This document shows, one piece after another, positions 1 through 6,172 of a stretch of 6,764 bases of DNA (positions within the stretch are counted from its first letter, which is position 1; the number at the start of each line of letters is the position of its first letter). Origin of the DNA: a bacterium (GTDB taxonomy: Bacteria; Chloroflexota; Dormibacteria; Aeolococcales; Aeolococcaceae); the NCBI GenBank assembly GCA_021850405.1, contig JAJZMA010000170.1, positions 1 to 6,764 of the forward strand, read 5' to 3'. The notes beneath the pieces were generated by a model that was given only the letters and a program-made list of their open reading frames with translations, was not told where the DNA came from and searched no databases. The position numbers were made by a program, and so were the translations under genes.

Positions 1-65
1 GCTATCTGCCGCAGCAGATCCGACCGGGACACTGCAGCTGGCGCATCCTCCAGAGTGGTAATCAT
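1..65 (-). CDS. 5' end of an unidentified gene, probably metal-regulated (partial)
   Basis: An ATG at 65-63 opens a reading frame that stays open to the window edge, giving 21 complete codons: MITTLEDAPAAVSRSDLLRQI. The start is well supported. GGGAGG lies 5 nt upstream, and a perfect -10 hexamer inside a palindromic operator sits about 45 nt upstream of the ATG. The visible residues are a polar, mildly acidic N-terminus with no signal peptide and no membrane segment yet. I cannot assign a family from so few residues. The DtxR-like boxes in front suggest an iron- or manganese-responsive product such as a metal transporter, a storage protein or the regulator itself. That comes only from the promoter, not from the protein. 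Confidence 0.75.
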   Translation of the reverse strand, partial: MITTLEDAPAAVSRSDLLRQI

Positions 66-70
66 GAACG

Positions 71-76
71 CCTCCC
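71..76 (-). promoter_or_regulatory. Strong Shine-Dalgarno sequence for the gene starting at 65
   Basis: On the minus strand AAAAGGGAGG is followed by 5 nt and then ATG. This is the clearest ribosome binding site in the window and fixes the start codon at 65. It lies directly after the left arm of the inverted repeat, so a hairpin formed by that arm in the mRNA would end about 1 nt from this site. Confidence 0.8.
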
Positions 77-77
77 T

Positions 78-122
78 TTTAGGTTATAATGACCTAAATA
101 GTTTAGGTCATTATAACCTAAA
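78..122. promoter_or_regulatory. Double DtxR/IdeR/MntR-type operator (perfect 21-bp inverted repeat, 3-bp spacer)
   Basis: Bases 78-98 and 102-122 are perfect reverse complements separated by TAG. Each arm is itself an interrupted palindrome with TTTAGGT and ACCTAAA ends. The 19-bp core TTAGGTTATAATGACCTAA matches the classical DtxR/IdeR iron-box consensus TTAGGTTAGGCTAACCTAA at 15 of 19 positions, and the right arm also scores 15 of 19. Two boxes with centres 24 bp apart imply two binding platforms. The site overlaps the predicted promoter of the gene starting at 65, which is the usual arrangement for metal-dependent repression. Whether the regulator senses iron or manganese cannot be decided from the sequence. 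Confidence 0.75.
110..115 (-). promoter_or_regulatory. -10 hexamer (TATAAT) of the promoter for the gene at 65
   Basis: The minus strand reads TATAAT exactly at 115-110, inside the right operator arm. A transcription start near 103 would leave a leader of about 38 nt that carries the Shine-Dalgarno site. No good -35 box is found at 16-18 bp spacing (GAGCAG at 17 bp), so the promoter may need an activator or rely on its -10. Because of the symmetry an identical TATAAT lies on the plus strand at 85-90, but no plus-strand gene follows it. Confidence 0.5.
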
Positions 123-283
123 CGTCGCCCAGCTGCTCATTTGAGTCGAATGGGCGCTACCGAGCATGCAGAGTTCTCTGCCCGGGCAGGGCATGGGAGG
201 TGCAACTGTACCGTGTGTTGGCCAGAGCTGCTTACAGCGGTGCTGACCGCGCCAGCGCACTCAGCAGAAAAGGTCCGACCGGG
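123..283. other. Intergenic region between the sppA-like stop and the double operator
   Basis: I see no supportable gene in these 161 bp. They contain small dyads: CGCCCA (126-131) pairs with TGGGCG (151-156) around an inner CTCA/TGAG pair. GCAGAG-TT-CTCTGC (168-181) overlaps the 12-bp palindrome CTGCCCGGGCAG (178-189). None is followed by a T-run in the minus direction, so I do not call a Rho-independent terminator for the upstream gene. Confidence 0.5.
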
Positions 284-1213
284 TCAGGGGTGGGGGAGGC
301 TGAGCCAGCTCTCCATTTCCACGAGCCAGGCAGCTCCGGAACCCCGCAGGCTGGCGCCCGGAAGCCCAAGCCGCTGCGCCAGGGTCCTGCGGGTAGCCAT
401 CCGGACAGGGCGAACATGCGGTGGCAGCCCCGCCAGCCGCCGTGCCTCACCGAGTGCGTCATCCTCATTTTCAAAGAGCTGGTCAACAAGTCCCATGCCA
501 AGGGCCTCCTCGCCTAGCCACACCTCTCCTGTGGTGATGCCCTGCATCTTTGCCTCATCAAAATGGCGCGCGGTGGCCACCGCTGCGGTGAAACGGGCAA
601 AGATCTTGTCCACCAGTCGGCGATCCCGCTCCCGGTCCTCATCGGTCGGCTCCCTCCAGGGAGCGCCCAGGTCCTTAAACTCACCGGTTTTGGTAACCGC
701 AACGGAAAGACCAATCTTGCGCAGAGCTTCAAAGGCAACCGGTCTTACAGAGATGACACCAACCGAGCCCACAATCGCACTTGGGAAGGCACCAATCGTG
801 GTTGCGCCACATGCAGCAAAGTAGGAGCCAGAAGCACCCACCCCCCGTATCCAGGCAACCACCGGCTTTGCTGAGGCAAGGCGCCTCACAGCCATAAAAA
901 GGGCTTCCGAAGCTGTTGCCGAGCCGCCGGGACTGTCAATGTCAAGCAGGACAGCCCGAATATTGGCATCCTTGCGCGCACGGTCGAGGATGCGCAGGGT
1001 TTCCTGGGTCCGCATGGCACCGCCAATCGCACCGCGCAGGGGAATCACCCCTACCCTGCGACGATCCAGTGCCTCCGCCAGCAGTCTGCGGAGATCCTTC
1101 CTCTGTGCCTCCCCCCTGGAAGGAGCACGCACCACTACCCGCCCTGAAGCTGGTGGCACCGCATCAGCGGTACCACCAGCTGTATCAGCCACCGATCCCG
1201 ATTCCACGGTCAT
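284..1213 (-). CDS. sppA: S49-family signal peptide peptidase, SppA-like
   Basis: The 309-aa product is a serine/lysine-dyad peptidase of the ClpP/crotonase fold. The known role of the family is degradation of cleaved signal peptides and membrane-protein fragments. The core starts near residue 54 (VGVIPLRGAI). It has the conserved SPGGS loop (94-98), the nucleophile Ser128 in GVGASGSYFA, the GSVGVI segment (149-154) and the general base Lys180 in KTGEFKD. The Ser-Lys spacing of 52 residues equals that of Bacillus subtilis SppA (Ser147/Lys199). The first 50 or so residues are polar and rich in Ala, Gly and Arg with no membrane anchor, unlike B. subtilis SppA, so the protein may be cytoplasmic or peripheral. 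The ATG lies inside the last codons of the upstream propeller-protein gene with only a weak ribosome site, which suggests translational coupling. A GTG at codon 8 (1192) is an alternative start. Confidence 0.92.
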   Translation of the reverse strand: MTVESGSVADTAGGTADAVPPASGRVVVRAPSRGEAQRKDLRRLLAEALDRRRVGVIPLRGAIGGAMRTQETLRILDRARKDANIRAVLLDIDSPGGSATASEALFMAVRRLASAKPVVAWIRGVGASGSYFAACGATTIGAFPSAIVGSVGVISVRPVAFEALRKIGLSVAVTKTGEFKDLGAPWREPTDEDRERDRRLVDKIFARFTAAVATARHFDEAKMQGITTGEVWLGEEALGMGLVDQLFENEDDALGEARRLAGLPPHVRPVRMATRRTLAQRLGLPGASLRGSGAAWLVEMESWLSLPHP

Positions 1214-3776
1214 AATTACCAGGCGTGACGATGGCTGCAGTTACTACCGGAGCTCCCCCAAACGGCCAATAGTGGCCCCAGCCATCCACGGTATAGCCTT
1301 CGCTGCTTGAGCCCGGAATAAGGGCTATTCCACGGACGATGTCATAGTTCCACGTAGCGGAGGGCTGAACCGGAACTGCCGAACCGAATGGATGTATGTT
1401 GCCAAGCCCGTCGACAATATAGCCCCCACTTGCTGTGTAGGGACCGCTCGCGATGAGGGCAAACCCTCTGGCAATATTGAACGGCCACTGACAGCACCGG
1501 GGAAGAATGTTAGGCAGAGGGACGGTGTACTGCGGGCTTGCTGGCGGTGCGCCTGTAGTAGTGGGATTGGAACAGGCAGCAAACGGATGCAGTCCTCCCT
1601 CGCCGTCCAGAACATAGCCCGAGGCTCCATTGGGAAGCAGCTCAATCCCGGTCGCAATATCCCATCCAGGCCAGTAGGCAGTCACACATACAGGAGGAGC
1701 GCCACCGAAGGGGTGTACACCCCCATAACCATCCAGAACGTACCCTTGATTGGTGTTACTTGGATTGACGGCTATACCACGCGCAATGTCAAAGGACCAG
1801 AACGCATTGGTTGCCGGGCCTACTCCTATCTTGTCACCGAACGGATGGACCCCACCGCCGTAGTCCAGGGTGTATCCCCCAAGGCCGTTCGGGTCTACCG
1901 CGATGGCACGCACCACATTCATACCTGGCCACGTTCCGCTATACGGGAGTGGCTGTGAGCTTCCCGGTCGCACGCTGCCATTTATCCCGGCTGTGTACAT
2001 CCCCGTAAACGGCATAACCACAGTTGCAGCCGGTGACACGGTAGTTGTTGTCTGTGGAGGTGTTGCCGAGGTTGGAGGCGGTCCATTCTCGTCTGCCTGG
2101 ACATAGAAGCTGTACGTGTTGCCAGGCTGGCCATAAAAGTTCTCAGCAGTGGCACCTGTGTTCGTCCATACCAGCCATGGCCCGCCGTTTTCGCTCGAGT
2201 ACACAGTGTAAAGCGGTGTTGGAGCCGCAGGCCAGGAAACGGTAAATACGGTGCTGTTTTCTGTGCTGGGAAGTGCATTTGCTGAGGTGAAGATTGCAGG
2301 CGTGCCAGAGCGTTGCATGTTCCCATGAAACGTGGGCCATGCTCCCTGGGGCATGTTCCCATTAGTGCCAGGGATAGGAAAGACATTCACAGTCCAGGAG
2401 GTGTTGGATGACACATCCGCCTGGGCTATCGAGACCACATCCAGCGTTCCGCCTCCAAGCGAGGCGATAGTTGGCGTGCTGTAGACGGCAGCCTGGGTGC
2501 CAGCATCTGTCCCTATCGCAACCTCATTGCCTGCTGCGTTCCAGCCAATGACCTGGCCACCCATGGAAAGCCATACCCCGTTGACTCCGCTCCCATCCAC
2601 CGGAGCAATGGCCGCGGACGAAAACTGGTTCGCCGTCGCGCCGTAGTTCGGCCCCCAGCCAGGAAGTGGCTGACCCGCACTGTTCCAGATATACGTCCCA
2701 GTCGCGGTCCGGCCGGTAACCTGGACAATCTGGTTGGTGCCGTTACCCAGCACATCTCCTATGGCCGGGGAAGAAAAGTTTTGTGCCACCGTGGGTAGCT
2801 GCATCGCTATTCCACCACTTGAATTGAAAACATAATCCTCATTCCCAGCAGGCTCAGGGTAATAAAAGCCGGTGCCAGCAACCGTTTCCATGCTGCCGTT
2901 ACCGTTCAGGTCCGCAACTGCCGGAGATGACCATGGCACCTGCCCGATCGAAGTACGCCATCCCGATATCAGGCTGCCCTGCGGTGTGAAAGCCCAGTAA
3001 CAGCCTCCCTGGGCACAAGGCTCAGTTGGCGGCCCGATGCTATCAGAACCAACAACTATGTCCAGCTGACCGGTACCCTGCAGGTCAGCAAGTGCGGGCG
3101 TGTCCCATGAGGTGTCGTACAAATTAATAGGGAACCCCGGCAACAGACTGCCAGACGCCGACCAGGCATAGAGGAAATGGTCCCAGGACGAGGCCACCAG
3201 ATCCAGCTGTCCGTTGCCAAAAAGGTCTCCGACAGCCACCGAACCGTAAAACCCTACCGGAAAATGGTCTGTTGCGGGAGCGGCTACATACTTGGGCCAG
3301 CCTGGATATGCAGCACCGCTGGGCGTCCATACATTTACCCAGCCCGAATGGGAAGCCACGATTACGTCCTCCTGGCCGTTTCCCGAAAGGTCTGCCAGGG
3401 TTGGGCTGCCTGTTACCGGCCCGCCTGTGTACTTGGGCCAGCCAGGAAGGAGATTTCCAGCGGCAGTCCATGCATAGACCGTCCCGTTCGGAAATGCAGC
3501 AACGACATCCTCTCCACCATTGCCAAACAGGTCACCCACTGCAGCTGACGCCACCGGACTGGGCGATGGGTCAGTGCTTGGAGGAGCTGTTCCTCCCCCC
3601 GACGATACATTGATGGTCTTTACTGCGCCCCACCCCGAAAGTTCAGAGAGTGGCACAACAGCTGCGGCCGCTGCTGTTGCATTGGACAGAGGCAGCGCTG
3701 AAGCAAGGACAGCAAGGCCAGCTGCCAGGGGCAAGGTCAGAATTGCCGCAAAATTTCTGGGTCCTCTAGGTCTCAC
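1185..3776 (-). CDS. Secreted FG-GAP/VCBS beta-propeller protein with Fn3-like domain and C-terminal HPFG-repeat module
   Basis: The 863-aa product begins with a Sec signal peptide: MRPRGPRNF, a hydrophobic core at about 10-30, and likely cleavage after an Ala-rich stretch near 35-40. Residues 77-492 hold seven to eight FG-GAP-like blades with the pattern 'A-(V/L)-(G/A)-DL-x-G-(N/T)-G-x-x-D-(I/V)-V'. The clearest are at 80, 128, 182, 229, 288 and 340, ending in WPTFHGNMQRSG, a motif typical at the end of such propellers. An Fn3-like domain follows (about 495-575). Then come a half repeat and five units with DIARGIA, GYVLDGxGG and HPFG signatures (590-863). The GTG start is supported by GAGGAG 10 nt upstream. 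No catalytic motif or cell-wall sorting signal is visible, so the likely role is binding or structural at the surface. The exact ligand is unknown. Its 3' end overlaps the sppA-like gene by 29 bp. Confidence 0.88.
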   Translation of the reverse strand: MRPRGPRNFAAILTLPLAAGLAVLASALPLSNATAAAAAVVPLSELSGWGAVKTINVSSGGGTAPPSTDPSPSPVASAAVGDLFGNGGEDVVAAFPNGTVYAWTAAGNLLPGWPKYTGGPVTGSPTLADLSGNGQEDVIVASHSGWVNVWTPSGAAYPGWPKYVAAPATDHFPVGFYGSVAVGDLFGNGQLDLVASSWDHFLYAWSASGSLLPGFPINLYDTSWDTPALADLQGTGQLDIVVGSDSIGPPTEPCAQGGCYWAFTPQGSLISGWRTSIGQVPWSSPAVADLNGNGSMETVAGTGFYYPEPAGNEDYVFNSSGGIAMQLPTVAQNFSSPAIGDVLGNGTNQIVQVTGRTATGTYIWNSAGQPLPGWGPNYGATANQFSSAAIAPVDGSGVNGVWLSMGGQVIGWNAAGNEVAIGTDAGTQAAVYSTPTIASLGGGTLDVVSIAQADVSSNTSWTVNVFPIPGTNGNMPQGAWPTFHGNMQRSGTPAIFTSANALPSTENSTVFTVSWPAAPTPLYTVYSSENGGPWLVWTNTGATAENFYGQPGNTYSFYVQADENGPPPTSATPPQTTTTVSPAATVVMPFTGMYTAGINGSVRPGSSQPLPYSGTWPGMNVVRAIAVDPNGLGGYTLDYGGGVHPFGDKIGVGPATNAFWSFDIARGIAVNPSNTNQGYVLDGYGGVHPFGGAPPVCVTAYWPGWDIATGIELLPNGASGYVLDGEGGLHPFAACSNPTTTGAPPASPQYTVPLPNILPRCCQWPFNIARGFALIASGPYTASGGYIVDGLGNIHPFGSAVPVQPSATWNYDIVRGIALIPGSSSEGYTVDGWGHYWPFGGAPVVTAAIVTPGNYDRGIGIGG
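1188..2009 (-). repeat. C-terminal six-fold HPFG-repeat domain of the FG-GAP protein
   Basis: A leading half unit (MYTAGINGSVRPG, residue 593 on) is followed by five units that begin at Trp616, 660, 702, 764 and 809 (base positions 1931, 1799, 1673, 1487 and 1352). The consensus is W-(P)-G-x-DIARGIAL-x-PNG-x-x-GYVLDG-x-GG-(V/I)-HPFGGAP. The period is 42-45 residues except for 62 after unit 3, where an insert carries CC at 761-762. The tail NYDRGIGIGG resembles the start of a further unit. It could pair with the leading half to close a six-bladed ring; that fold is inferred. Confidence 0.8.
2052..2294 (-). other. Fn3-like domain of the FG-GAP protein
   Basis: Residues 495-575 look like a bacterial fibronectin-III fold: FTVSW at 511-515, YTVYSS at 523-528, and the FYGQPGNTYSFYVQA strand pair at 547-561. 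A Pro/Thr-rich linker follows (PPPTSATPPQTTTTV, 566-580). The corresponding domain in the neighbouring sedolisin has VSVSW and FIGAPGGTYSLAVQ at equivalent places. Confidence 0.6.
2301..3548 (-). repeat. FG-GAP/VCBS propeller region of the 863-aa protein
   Basis: The blades carry Ca2+-loop-like segments such as DLFGNGGED, DLSGNGQED, DLFGNGQLD, DLQGTGQLD and DLNGNGSME, each followed by a strand and a 'YAW...G..LPGWP' turn. Later blades (from about residue 388) have degenerate loops. The pattern fits a seven-bladed integrin-alpha-like propeller. C254 and C259 sit in an insert of the fourth blade and may form a disulfide. Confidence 0.8.
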
Positions 3777-3937
3777 GGTATCGATGCTCCTCGCACAAAA
3801 GATTAATGACAGCTACCATTATGCCCTGCAAGGCGTCCAGTCTGGCGCAAAGCCGCCAGCTTCGCCCGATGGCAGGGGATGATCCCTGCAGCACAGAAAG
3901 GCCAGTCCAGATCAATCCCATCCCGGCCCAGGAGCGG
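3777..3937. other. Intergenic region between the sedolisin and the FG-GAP protein, with two GC stems
   Basis: These 161 bp contain no gene. On the minus strand, after the sedolisin stop, come two perfect 6-bp stems with 6-nt loops: GCAGGG/CCCTGC (3872-3889) and CTGGCG/CGCCAG (3842-3859). Neither has a T-run, so they may slow polymerase or stabilise mRNA ends rather than act as classical terminators. CATAAT at 3823-3818 is a possible -10 box for the downstream gene but lacks a fitting -35. Confidence 0.45.
3787..3792 (-). promoter_or_regulatory. Ribosome binding site fixing the GTG start at 3776
   Basis: The minus strand reads GAGGAG, then 10 nt, then GTG. The spacing is on the long side but acceptable. 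The GTG is directly followed by a basic n-region and hydrophobic core, so both signals agree on this start. Confidence 0.65.
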
Positions 3938-6172
3938 TCAGGTCGCAGCCGATGCCGCAGTTACTCCCGCCATGGGTGTGGAATTGGGGGTGGCAACAAC
4001 CGGAGCCCCTCCGAAGGGGTGGAAATTACCCCAGGAATCAACTACATAGCCTGAACTGCTGCTCCCTGGCACCAGCACAATTCCCCGTGCCACATCCAGA
4101 CCCGGCCAGTAGGCAGTGCCAGTCTCCTGGATCGCGGTTCCTGCTGCGTGGATCCCACCCCAGCCGTCGACGACATACGCCCCGGTGCAGTTGTTTACCA
4201 GCACAAGCCCCCTTGCTATGTCATATCCGTTCCAGTAAAAGTTCTGGGGCATCATGGGGGGAATACTCCCTGGCACTCCAAAGGGATGGAGTTGCCCAAA
4301 TCCATCCAGCACATAGCCGCTGTCCCCGTTGGGACATAGTGCCATGGCAACTGCTATGTCCCAGCCCGGCCAGTACCCCGTAACCTCAACACTAGGGGCT
4401 CCCCCAAACGGGTGAACGCCACCCCAACCATCCAGTATGTAGCCGCTGGTGCCGTTGGGCGCAAGGGCGATGCCTCTCGCGATATCAAAACCAGGCCAGC
4501 TCGTGGTTACGCCAGCTGGTGCCGGGGCATTTCCAATTGGGTGGACCCCGCCGTACCCATCCAGCACAAAGCCACCCTGCCCGCCCGGCATCACCGCTAT
4601 CCCACGAACTATGTTCCATGACCAGAGGGCTGTGGTCGGCATGGCCGCGGATCCAGCTGGATACAGTGTCCCGTCACCCCCTACGCCATACATCGCAGGT
4701 GCAGCAGGCGGGGCCGAGGCAGCGATGGTAAAGGTCTGGGCACCGCTACTTGCCACTGGACCCAGGTAACTCCCTGTCCCCTGCTGGACAGCAAGGGAGT
4801 ATGTGCCCCCTGGCGCTCCGATAAAGGTAGCGGTGTTGGAAGAGGTCTCAGTCCAGAGTGTCCATCCCTGCCCTCCCCCACTCCACCAGAGGGAGACTAC
4901 CCCACCCAGCGGATTGCTCCAGGACACAGAAACCTGCGCAGCTGGCTGGCTGGCTCCCAGGGCAACCAGCTGTGGAACACCCGTGCCATAGGGAGAGCCC
5001 ATCCCGGTAGGGCAGTTGTATCCAGCCTGTGCCTCGCAGTAGTACGAAGGGGAGCAGGTTATCCCACCCGGCCCCGATGTGACAGGAGTCATGAGGAAAG
5101 CACCCGAATACAGCTGCTGTGCTCCCACATAACCGTGCGAGCCGCCCTGGTCCGCGTACAACCCAGCCACGAGAGGGGCAGCAACGCTGGTTCCCCCAAC
5201 AACAGTCCAGCCGCCAGATCCATATGAGTCGTAAACAGCCACACCAGTATTGGGGTTGGCGTCTGCTGCTGTGTCCATTACTGTCCGGTTCGGACACGCA
5301 GAATCCTGGGAGCCCAGTGCGACCTGCCAGGAAGGCTTCCCTTCATACTGGCTACATCCTCCCTGGTTGCCAGACCAGGCGGTTTCTGCCCAGCCGCGGG
5401 AATTTGAGGCTGGAGTCAGCGTCGTGCCCCCAACCGCAACAACATATGGTGACGCGGCTGGGTACTGGACCCCAGCACTGTATCCTGAATCACCCCCGGC
5501 AGCAGTAAAGACCACGTTGGGGTTGTTAAAGACTGAGTCATATGCAGTCTCGCCGCTAAACTCATTGTTGCCAAAAGAAAGGCTCACCTCAGTTGCCCCA
5601 GCTGCCACTGCAGTCTGGATTGAGGTAAACACGTTGGCAATCTGGTCTGAGCTTGAGTCAACGACAAGGATGCGGCAGAGTGGGCATGCTGCTGAAACCA
5701 TCTCGGTGTCGGTAGCCGCCTCGGTAGCCCAGCTGGAGCTGGCAGTGGGAAGGGCGCTCCCGCCTGTCTGGTTCTCGATTGTCAGGCAGCCGTTGCTCGT
5801 ACCACATGCAGGGAGCCCATACTGCGAGCGATAGGTCGCTAGGTCCGAGACCAGTGTTGGATCGCTGTACACCTCAACGACCGCCACAAGCTGCCCACTG
5901 CCCGAGCCAACTGCAGCGTTATATGCCTGCTCAAGCTGGTCGGGGGAGTAACCGGATGGACTGGCAGTATCAGGATTGAAAGCAACCTGATGCCGTATGG
6001 CAAAGCATCGCACCTGCCCTGCTGGAACAGGGCCGCACACCTGCTGGTTGCTGACAGCCGGCCTGGTCCCAGCCGCCACCGTGCTCGCTCCGAGCGCGCC
6101 TTCCAGCGCCATGACAGAAGACAGCATAAGCAGGATGGTTACCGCCGACGAGAGTATCCTTGCGCGCTGCAT
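3938..6172 (-). CDS. Secreted S53-family (sedolisin) peptidase with Fn3-like domain and C-terminal HPFG-repeat module
   Basis: From the ATG at 6172 the product has 744 aa. MQRARI plus a hydrophobic stretch and ALGAS form a Sec signal peptide. The sedolisin domain spans about 65-405. It has Glu151 and Asp155 in TEAATDTE (the E-x3-D pair of kumamolisin Glu78/Asp82), the oxyanion Asp228 in AAGGDSGY and the nucleophile Ser329 in GGTSVAAP. The family cleaves proteins extracellularly, usually at acidic pH. A long kumamolisin-type propeptide is absent: only about 40 residues separate the signal peptide from GYSPDQLEQAYN. The usual calcium-site aspartates appear replaced, with Pro363 in TPVTSG and Asn386 in GYNCPTGMGSP. 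Paired cysteines (such as 46/56, 123/129 and 273/293) fit an exported protein. An Fn3-like domain (about 411-484) and five repeats (517-726) follow. The frame stays open to an ATG at 6289, but neither start has a good Shine-Dalgarno site; I chose 6172 for its signal peptide. Confidence 0.9.
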   Translation of the reverse strand: MQRARILSSAVTILLMLSSVMALEGALGASTVAAGTRPAVSNQQVCGPVPAGQVRCFAIRHQVAFNPDTASPSGYSPDQLEQAYNAAVGSGSGQLVAVVEVYSDPTLVSDLATYRSQYGLPACGTSNGCLTIENQTGGSALPTASSSWATEAATDTEMVSAACPLCRILVVDSSSDQIANVFTSIQTAVAAGATEVSLSFGNNEFSGETAYDSVFNNPNVVFTAAGGDSGYSAGVQYPAASPYVVAVGGTTLTPASNSRGWAETAWSGNQGGCSQYEGKPSWQVALGSQDSACPNRTVMDTAADANPNTGVAVYDSYGSGGWTVVGGTSVAAPLVAGLYADQGGSHGYVGAQQLYSGAFLMTPVTSGPGGITCSPSYYCEAQAGYNCPTGMGSPYGTGVPQLVALGASQPAAQVSVSWSNPLGGVVSLWWSGGGQGWTLWTETSSNTATFIGAPGGTYSLAVQQGTGSYLGPVASSGAQTFTIAASAPPAAPAMYGVGGDGTLYPAGSAAMPTTALWSWNIVRGIAVMPGGQGGFVLDGYGGVHPIGNAPAPAGVTTSWPGFDIARGIALAPNGTSGYILDGWGGVHPFGGAPSVEVTGYWPGWDIAVAMALCPNGDSGYVLDGFGQLHPFGVPGSIPPMMPQNFYWNGYDIARGLVLVNNCTGAYVVDGWGGIHAAGTAIQETGTAYWPGLDVARGIVLVPGSSSSGYVVDSWGNFHPFGGAPVVATPNSTPMAGVTAASAAT
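3995..4693 (-). repeat. C-terminal HPFG-repeat domain of the sedolisin
   Basis: The half unit MYGVGGDGTLYPAG is followed by five units that begin with Trp codons at 4624, 4498, 4372, 4234 and 4108. Spacing is 42, 42, 46 and 42 residues. Signatures such as DIARGIAL, GYVLDG and GGVHPFGGAP recur; the fourth unit is degenerate (GGIHAAG). The order of units matches the module in the FG-GAP protein. Unlike that protein, the tail after the last unit (PMAGVTAASAAT) has no visible closing half repeat. Confidence 0.8.
4721..4942 (-). other. Fn3-like domain of the sedolisin
   Basis: Residues 411-484 (numbered from the 6172 start) lie between the catalytic domain and the repeats. VSVSWSNP, WTLWTETS and FIGAPGGTYSLAVQ give an Fn3-like strand pattern. 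It is probably a spacer that holds the catalytic domain away from the C-terminal module. Confidence 0.55.

Noticed and set aside
85..90. Plus-strand promoter using TATAAT at 85-90
   Set aside because: The hexamer follows from the symmetry of the repeat; there is no -35 box and no plus-strand gene downstream.
78..122. The 21-bp inverted repeat as a Rho-independent terminator or transposon end
   Set aside because: It is AT-rich with no T-run on either side in the right orientation, both arms match a known operator consensus and contain -10 hexamers, and no transposase or target duplication is visible.
178..189. 12-bp palindrome CTGCCCGGGCAG as a regulator site
   Set aside because: Single copy, no adjacent promoter and easily expected by chance in GC-rich DNA.
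141..824. Long plus-strand open frame opposite the sppA-like gene
   Set aside because: It is the antisense shadow of a clear S49 peptidase. Its translation is Ser/Arg/Pro-rich with no domain features and no ribosome site.
1392..1958. Plus-strand open frame opposite the HPFG repeats
   Set aside because: Shadow of the repeat-coding region on the minus strand; its composition just mirrors the repeats.
3842..3889. Two GC stems as intrinsic terminators after the sedolisin gene
   Set aside because: Stems are only 6 bp and neither is followed by a T-run on the minus strand; kept only as a description of the intergenic region.
1188..4693. CRISPR array or DNA-level tandem repeats
   Set aside because: The periodicity of about 126 bp is that of protein repeats; the DNA units are diverged and there are no identical direct repeats with unique spacers.
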